Below are positions 57,495-64,000 of a stretch of 64,000 bases of DNA, one piece after another. The DNA comes from Odontocerum albicorne (taxonomy: Eukaryota > Arthropoda > Insecta > Trichoptera > Odontoceridae). The DNA is taken from the NCBI GenBank assembly GCA_949825065.1, contig OX463844.1:32651414-32715413 (forward strand), given 5' to 3'. The position numbers were made by a program, and so were the translations under genes. Numbering within the stretch: the first letter of the stretch is position 1; the number at the start of each line of letters is the position of its first letter. A model generated the notes under the pieces. The model saw only the letters and a list, made by a program, of their open reading frames with translations, was not told where the DNA came from and searched no databases.

Positions 57495-58765
57495 CGGTTT
57501 TTATTTATTTATTTATTTATTCAAAATAGGCTTAGCCCAATTACTTTGAAAAATACAAGACATTAAAAAAGAAGAAAAATTAGATAGAAAAAATAAAAAA
57601 AATATATAAAATAAAAAATAATGCATATGCATACATACGAGTATATACACACAAACATATGATACACATATATTCACAGTCACTTAAGTATATTGATGAG
57701 TGCTTTCTAACGCGCTCTATCTAAGAAGAAAATTTACTTTTGCTTTTGGTAATGTGATAGGAAATATGTCAATATCCGAAGCAGTCCCGTTCAGAAGAGC
57801 TAATAAGGCCCTTCCAACAGGCATAGCAGCTGGAAGACCCGTTCTTGCGTATGTTATTGAGAACAGTTCTTGCCGGCGCAGTCTAGTGTAATTGTTAGGA
57901 ACATTTAACGCTAATCTTTTTAGTAATGCTGGACAGCTCACAACTCCTCGAACGAGTTTGACAACGTATACCACGAGACGCAGATCTCTTCTTACGCCCA
58001 AGGAGTTATACCCGAGCATGCCCAGCAGAAACTGAGTAGGATAAAGCCATGGATAGACACCGAACTCTCTCATATAGAGATATCGTAGATTTTTTTTGTA
58101 CTTTCTCCACCATGAGTGAGTTCTGCGCCCCCGCCGGGCTCCAAATGCAAGCATTGCTTTCTAGTTTGCTACGGATCAATGAATTAAACAACGTTTTGAG
58201 CACCAATTGGTTTTCAAACGACTTAGAGATTCTCATTACAAATCCTAGAGTTTTATTGCTGTGGAACAAGACACCCAGATCTTTAATATTATCTGTGCGG
58301 GGTATAGGTAGATTCTAGTGTATATCTATGGAATTTCAAGACGTTTGAGCGATGATACGACATAATTTGGCACTTTGATGCATTGAAATATAATTTATTA
58401 TTGTGGCTCCACTCACAAACGTTGTTGAGATCTGACTGTAGATCTAAGCAGTCGGTATAAGAACGATTTTTTTTTAAGATTTTGAGGTCATCAGCAAATA
58501 GAAGAAACGTGGATTTTTTTATAACTCTACCTTTATCATTAATAAAAATAAGAAATAAGGTAGGCCCAAGATTAGACCCCTGCGGAACACCTGAGTAGGC
58601 AGTGAAGTAATCGGAGTTGTAGATTCCATGTGAAACAAATTGTTTTCTTTCTGTAAGATAATCTGACAGCAGCGTTCGTAAGTTACCTGGGATCCCAAGT
58701 TCACTCATTTTTTCTAATAGTTTTAATGGTCTTGAGGCTGAAGTTCTTGAGTCAACTATATTTTA
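57495..58765 (-). mobile_element. Jockey-type LINE relic
   Basis: The minus-strand element ends at the left in AAATAAATAAATAAAT-type tail sequence (57497-57522 in complement) and starts inside the reverse transcriptase at the right (near VDSRTSASRPLKLLEK). It spans 1.27 kb and is truncated at the 5' end. The same family is split into three parts at 36735-40560. Confidence 0.85.
57717..58755 (-). pseudogene. Jockey-type reverse transcriptase, C-terminal half
   Basis: Three frames succeed each other. 58708-58289 holds LSDYLTERKQFVSHGIYNSD, SGVPQGSNLGPTLFLIFIND, the catalytic-box LLFADDLKILKK and CEWSHNNKLYFNASKCQIMS. 58269-58006 holds KDLGV-like and NSLIRSKLESNACIWSPAG. 58154-57717 holds LRYLYMREFGVYPWLYPTQF, ALLKRLALNVPNNYTRLRRQ and ARTGLPAAMPVGRALLALLN. 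The FADD box, GVPQGS box and following thumb region are typical of Jockey-type reverse transcriptase. At least two frameshifts (near 58305 and 58130) disable it. About 330 codons remain of a protein usually near 900. Confidence 0.88.
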
Positions 58766-58799
58766 TTTATAAGTAAATCTTTTTTGGGCATATTCTGCA

Positions 58800-59070
58800 G
58801 GGATATACATATCATTTCGCCATTTTTCTGTAGGGATAAGCAGATATCATATGCCGATAAACACACACACACATCGTTGACCTCTTCTAGGTCCAAACCC
58901 CTTACTCATACCGATTTCTGTGACTTTCATTCACTGGATCCAGCAATATTTTCCTTGGAGCCTCCTGTCAGACGCTTTCCACTCACATTTGTACTGTATA
59001 TTTGTTTTGATAAATTTTCTTCCTTTATTTATTCTACATGCCCAAACCGTCGACTGCGAAATTCCTAATT
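58800..59070 (-). mobile_element. RTE-A LINE, 3'-terminal relic
   Basis: Minus strand: 'cgacggtttgggcatgtaga' (RFGHVE), 'atacagtacaaatgtgagtg' and 'ggaaagcgtctgacaggagg' (SGKRLTGG), then 'attgctggatccagtgaatg' and the terminal region. The order matches the other RTE-A ends. A CA dinucleotide run (58860-58874) lies in its 3' part. Confidence 0.65.
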
Positions 59071-59154
59071 ATCGTGAACGTTGTCGGTTCTCTCGTGGAT
59101 ATTCGATATTATCTGTTGCGTTTTGTATGCTGGATACTTATTTTTTTATATGAC

Positions 59155-59375
59155 AATCTTCGTGACCTTGTAGGTAAGACGCCTGTTTTTCAACCCGAAG
59201 GCTATGGGTTCAATTCCCGTAAGTACCCGGTTTTTTTTTAATTACACCAGTCTTGTATTTACTTATGCCTTGTTTAACCTCTTTCTGATTGGTTGGAAAA
59301 AGTTACAATTTGGCAATAATCGTTTTAGGTTGTACTGTGTATAACGAAGTGTAATGTTCTACAGTACAATATATG
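59155..59375 (+). mobile_element. SINE1: tRNA-derived SINE
   Basis: Head 'aatcttcgtgaccttgtagg' with 'taagacgcctgtttttcaac', B box 'tatgggttcaattcccg'. The 3' end has 'ctgattggttggaaaaagtt', 'tttggcaataatcg' and 'ggttgtactgtgtataacga'. The tail carries AATATA units. Confidence 0.85.
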
Positions 59376-60292
59376 TATTTGAGTATATGGTTTGCAAATA
59401 AAACTATTGTACAATATATAAAACCCAAAAAGTGATACAAAATACAGATGAAGTCTTATCGTCAAATATGAAAAACTACATACTTAATAATTTCATACAA
59501 TAAGTATATGAATTAAACTAAAGGTAATTAATACAAATCAAATAGCTTTATCATCAGAAACATAAATTATTTTGACATATTTGCCAGAAATAAAGATATT
59601 TTCACTGAAGTATGTTTTAATATACAAATAAAAATCAATTGGGAATCATGAATAACTTTTAGAATTAAGTACGTAGTGAAAGAATGAAATAGAAACTTAT
59701 AGAAGTTGTAGAAACGTAATAACACAAAACGTTTTTGTAGTTTTTTTCATGATCTGTCTATATTAGTAGTATTCACGCTGAGATGATATTCCTTTAGCCT
59801 AGTCATGAATTATGTAGTAGGGTGTGGAAAAGGCAATTTATTTAATTATCTCTTAGCAAAATAAATATCCGAAACTTGGCTATGAAAAATATTCCGGAAA
59901 GGTTAACATATCTAACAGAGGTCTGCCAATCGACAGTAAAAACGTATTTTTCAAATATTTTGTAACCGTAGGTTTTTATTTTTGTTAGAAAATTTATTTG
60001 AAAAAAAATATTTGAGTAGGTTTTTTATTGTTAAAATGTTTCATTTTTATGATTTTTTGCCTTTTATTTTGATAGTACTCTATAGTCTAGAGATACATTA
60101 AATATAATGCTACTGGACTATTAACCCGTACCATGTATGGGTTCGGAGGTTTTTGTTATAACTTTGATAAATTTTGTGAGGGGGAAGGAGGCGCTCACTA
60201 TAGTTTTCTCGAAATTGTTTTGACTCTGTTTTATTGTTTTTCACACACTTTACAGCACTAATCGTTTTTATTTTTAATGCCACTACAATAAC
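59376..60292. other. No gene seen
   Basis: A+T-rich spacer. Confidence 0.5.
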
Positions 60293-60344
60293 GCCCCGAT
60301 ATATTAACTGACTGCCGAATGTGTATCTGTTAATATATCAGGGC
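60293..60344. repeat. Hairpin with 16-bp arms
   Basis: Arm 60293-60308 (gccccgatatattaac) pairs at 15 of 16 positions with 60329-60344, with a 20-base loop. It could be a short MITE remnant or a cruciform-forming site. Confidence 0.75.
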
Positions 60345-61467
60345 AAAAAAACTATAAAATATTCACACGCAACTATTATTCATTCAACACTACATTATAA
60401 ATCAGAACTATCTTAATAATTATTGACAATAATAAATACAGGTTTAATAAATACATAATGTGTTGTTTGGGTGAAACTGTTTTTAAAATTTTCATTATGT
60501 TTTTACTTCGAACGAACCTTAGAGCGTTACGGATAAATCTGGGTTATTATTAGTGTAATTATCACAGAAATGAAAAAATATATTTATATATAACCTAATC
60601 GCAATATCTTCTAACTAAAAATTAAGTAAGAAAAATGGTACTTTATTGCTTTTTAACTATATTTGATATTTGGAAACTTTGTAATTTCCAGTAAATTAGT
60701 AAGCTCCGAATGTAAAATAAAGATACAGACATTTATTTTTATCGTGCTTTGGAATCGAGCTCTCATGGAAATCCAGCGTTCTTCTACTCGATCACTGAGT
60801 TCGGTAATTCAATATTAAATCCACAATAAAAACAAAAACAATTACAACTCACAGAATACAATTCCACGAGAAAACAACATAATAAAAACAATATTTCTTC
60901 ATGGTCGATGGTCGAAAGCATACATGAGAATAATTGGAAAAAATGTTGAATGTAATGTTTTGTTAAGTTGCTGATAAGCGATGTATTGTTTCAAAAAAAC
61001 TGTAAGCTTGTCAACGGTGTTGGGTGTTAGTCTGAATTTATTTATAGCTGATTGCCATGTTTCACAGGCTAAAAATCTGAAGAGAGCGATTTACGGCATG
61101 AATTAAAAAAGCAATTTGATAACTTTTTGTTGATTGAATGGACACATTGATCACACCGTAATCCAAATTGTGATGAATAAAAAAATGGAGTTGACGTGTT
61201 CTCTTCCTGGTAACGTTCTTGTATGACTTTGGTCTCCATCATCTTCAACCATGGACGGTATCTATCACTTATCCAAATAGGTCTCAGTTCTTCACCTTTT
61301 GCACTTCTATGGCAGTACAATTTCATGAAATTATTGCCCGTGAGAATCTACTCCTTCCCAAGCATCGCCTCAGTTTATTTTTATCTTCGTAATTGTTTAA
61401 AAGAGTTAATATTTATATTTGCATATAATTTGTGCTAAATATTTTTGGTATTCTGGTGATCATCGTA
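60345..61467. other. No confident gene
   Basis: An 85-codon minus frame (61326-61069) has somewhat gene-like composition (EELRPIWISDRYRPWLKMME, DQCVHS) but no domain I recognise and no splice context. It could be transposon-derived. Confidence 0.35.
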
Positions 61468-61682
61468 TATCGTTGCTGGACCTCATATTCGAGGGTCCCT
61501 TCGCCATTCCAGCCTCAATTCAGTTGGAAAGTGAAGCTGTGTTGTTAAGTTTTTGTTTCTTTCTTCTTTTTTCTTCTTCTCCTCTTTAAGTGAGTGAGCT
61601 ATTGCACCCCATTAAACTCACCGACCACATTGGTGTACTTGATCCGATGGCACACCTGAAGTGAGATGACCTTAGCACGTTG
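61468..61682 (-). mobile_element. SINE4 body without tRNA head
   Basis: 'cgttgctggacctcatattc', a long C/T tract ('tttctttcttcttttttctt'), 'aagtgagtgagctattgcac', 'cagtaaactcacc'-like sequence and 'aagtgagatgaccttagcac' match 3850-4080 in order. The head is absent, so the copy is 5'-truncated. Confidence 0.7.
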
Positions 61683-62044
61683 ATATATATTCTGCGTATT
61701 TCCCAGAAGTGTCGAAACATGGACACTAAAATCATGTCACTACGAAAAAACAAGAAACCTTTTAAAAGCGGTGTCATCGAAAAATTAAGGTAGATAAGTA
61801 TTATAATATTAACAGTAAAAAAAAAAATAGAGTTTTTTAAATATACGATGCGAGGGGATAAATATGAAATAATTTAACTGATATTGCAGGAGTATATTTA
61901 GGGCAGAAGTAGTGTGATAAGATCATTTCCTGATTGATGAACTTATAGGAGTGGTTTCATAGTGGTACCATATATTTGTTCAGAGTTGCCGCAAAAGTTG
62001 AGATTGTCCTGATAAAAACTAACCTTCAAATAAAGGAGAACTTT
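61683..62044. other. No gene seen
   Basis: A+T-rich spacer. Confidence 0.4.
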
Positions 62045-62120
62045 AATAATAATAATAATAAATACTAATTTATATTGCGGCGTTTAGAGAGCAGACTCTC
62101 GCACATTTAATGCAAAACAT
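62045..62120 (+). repeat. Repeat-G fragment
   Basis: An AATAATAATAATAA run, 'actaatttatattgcggcg' and 'tttagagagcagactctcgc' match the copies at 16783 and, inverted, at 44595. Confidence 0.4.
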
Positions 62121-63034
62121 CCATTTTGTAACCCCCTAACATGGTATTTATTCCATAGATTTTATTGTTGATCAATCTCGCATTCAAGATACGAAAATGC
62201 ACAACTCTTATATGCAGAAGAAGTTGAAAAAGGCAATTTTTTGTTTTAAATCGGGATATACTTTCAATATCCAAAATTGAATAAACGCGTGGATTATGTT
62301 TATATTTGTCTTACTTAAATTGATTGAACATCCAGACAAAAATAATCCAATCATTTTTCAATATAAACCATTCATTAATTCAATGAATTATAATTTTTCA
62401 TGTTTTATTTTTAATATACATTTGCCTCGTTTAAAAGATATCTTCATGTTTGAATACATATTTATCGTATCGAAATTATTCACCCTCGTTTCAATATGAA
62501 TGAAAAATGTTTTCGCGTGCTTTACTTCCTCGGTTACCTACACTTTGAAAATTCATACCCTTATTTGATCGAAAACCTTCCCTCTCATTTTCTCTGATAA
62601 CTCTTATCGAAATCGTTTTCAATTGATGGTTAAATCGAAGCAGTGAAAAAATTATCTCTAAATTTTATTTTTTGAAATATTTTGTTGAATGAATATTTTA
62701 ATGCGTGTTTTGTATTCAGCTAATGTTCTCTCAAACCTTTCCTCAATTCCTCTTCAGTTCGCCTTCCCTAGAGTTTGTTTAACAAAACGGTATCGAGCTA
62801 ATTTTGTTCAAGGCATGAAAAAGTGAATGCCGTTTTTCGCACATAAGCATCGTTATGTTACGCCTTAAGTATTGACGCGATTCGAGTATTCTTAAGTGTT
62901 TTCCTTCCTTTGTAGTGGAAATACAAATTAAATATTGAAACATTTTTACCTCTTTGATACGCATTTTATGCTGTTTCAACTGTTTTTATTATACCGTTTA
63001 ATTTCCACGATATACATATATTCGGAATGATATA
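62121..63034. other. No gene seen
   Basis: Frames at 62296-62499 and 62779-62979 are A+T-driven and unrecognised. Confidence 0.5.
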
Positions 63035-63260
63035 ATGATGTTTTGAGATGGTTTGGGCATTTGGAACGATTGGGTAAAGAAATATGTAGTACAAATGTGA
63101 GTGGAATACGTGTGACAGAAAGACCAAAGAAATTATGGTTGGATCGAGCGAATGATATTTTGAAAGAAGGATCGTTGAAAGTCATAAAAATCGTAAGAGT
63201 TGTATAAGAATATATATGGATGTGCTAAGGATGTGTGTCGAGAAAAACGGCGTGATCGTA
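63035..63260 (+). mobile_element. RTE-A LINE, 3'-terminal relic
   Basis: 'ttttgagatggtttgggcat' (RWFGH), 'gtacaaatgtgagtggaata', 'aattatggttggatcgagcg' (LWLDRANDIL) and 'agagttgtataagaatatat' follow the family order to 'cggcgtgatcgtata'. The mid part is nearly open. Confidence 0.75.
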
Positions 63261-63284
63261 TATATTATATAATCCTATAAAAAG

Positions 63285-63500
63285 TAATGATTAGCACGAC
63301 TATGAGCAAACAGCAACAGACAGAGCCAAATGGCGTAGAGCTGTTGCTTGTTATCAGGGATCCAATAAAGTACCATACATGCAGACAAGCTGCAAACACT
63401 GAAGTTCCTTGTCCTATATGTAACAGATTATCCCTATCACAAATTATTACATAGTCATATCCGGTGGAACCAACGTCAAGTATCCTGATCACTCACTTGT
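63285..63500 (+). mobile_element. LINE-D C-terminal relic with zinc-finger-like end
   Basis: Plus-strand frames read EQTATDRAKWRRAVACYQGS (an A-D-R-x-K-W-R motif near the end of LINE proteins), then PCPICNRLSLSQII and, after a one-base frame change, HSHIRWNQRQVS and a stop. CPxC...HSH is a degenerate C2H2-type knuckle. The 75-codon minus-strand frame over the same bases is a shadow. Confidence 0.6.
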
Positions 63501-64000
63501 ATTGTACCTTCTATTATACTCGTCACGTGTAATGGACATTCATATATAATCTTTTGTACATGCATTCATGTTGTATCATGAGTCGAAATGTATACACATT
63601 GAATATATCGAATGTATTTGAAATGAACATACACGTAAGGATGCTTATGAGATCTTGGTGGACTTCATGATTAACTCCAATATCTTCAAATCGAAAGAGA
63701 GTTGCACAATTTAATTAAATTCGGATTTTACTATATTTAGGTTATGTCTTCCGTCGTGAGAATCGTGGTCTCCTGCACCTCATCATCAAGACGAAAGTTG
63801 AGAGCTGAAAATATTTCGAAGGAATACCAATAAATGTCTGTTTCATGACCTGTTGTGCGGGATAGGGTGCTGAGGAACTGATAATACTCGTATTAATCAA
63901 GATAAAGATGTTTTTTATGGTCAACGTCAGGAAGACCTGATATACCTTAGTTCAGAAAGAAATTAATAATTTCAGCACGTTATGTCTCTAGTGAGGCAGA
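63501..64000. other. No gene seen
   Basis: A+T-rich; one TACTCGTA motif near 63886. Confidence 0.45.

Noticed and set aside
63265..63492. 75-codon minus-strand frame with a hydrophobic end, as a membrane protein
   Set aside because: The plus strand over the same bases carries LINE-D motifs (DRAKWRRAV, CPICNRL, HSHIRW) that recur at 55430-55660.

Overview
The window is A+T-rich animal DNA, most likely from an insect. The evidence for an insect is three kinds of mariner/IS630 element, Jockey- and CR1-type LINEs, several tRNA-derived SINE families, and a short run of the CCTAA unit found in most insect telomeres. The order cannot be resolved from sequence alone. No intact multi-exon gene was found. 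Almost every recognisable stretch is a decayed transposable element in what looks like intergenic or intronic DNA. The best host-gene candidate is one 45-codon open block bounded by good splice signals (6878-7012), and it is weak.

Layout. 1-8 kb: LINE and SINE fragments, a G+C-richer promoter-like patch near 3.3 kb, the candidate exon, and two hairpins. 8-20 kb: an internally deleted mariner/IS630 element (8225-8777), tRNA-derived SINEs, RTE-like LINE ends, and a mariner (18113-19029) inserted into one of those LINE ends. 20-36 kb: more LINE/SINE relics, a LINE copy with an inverted 5' part (25608-25992), a degenerate ~40-bp minisatellite (26155-26835), a 24-bp-arm palindrome and a 182-bp tandem duplication. 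36.7-40.6 kb: a Jockey-type LINE relic split by a 2.5-kb CR1-type LINE and again by a mariner. 41.0-41.7 kb: a 200-base assembly gap next to a long AT microsatellite. 42-64 kb: many LINE ends, SINEs, a Penelope-like relic with inverted terminal repeats (54700-55348), and a 1.3-kb Jockey-type relic on the minus strand (57495-58765).

How the parts relate. The main SINE family (called SINE1 here) ends in the same ~40-base segment as the CR1-type LINE at 36988-39460, so the LINE machinery probably mobilised the SINE. The mariners keep their terminal repeats and TA target duplications but have lost parts of the transposase, so they are non-autonomous. No element here encodes a complete replication enzyme. 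Family names such as SINE1, RTE-A or LINE-D are local labels. All homology calls were made by reading translations and aligning copies by eye, with no database search.
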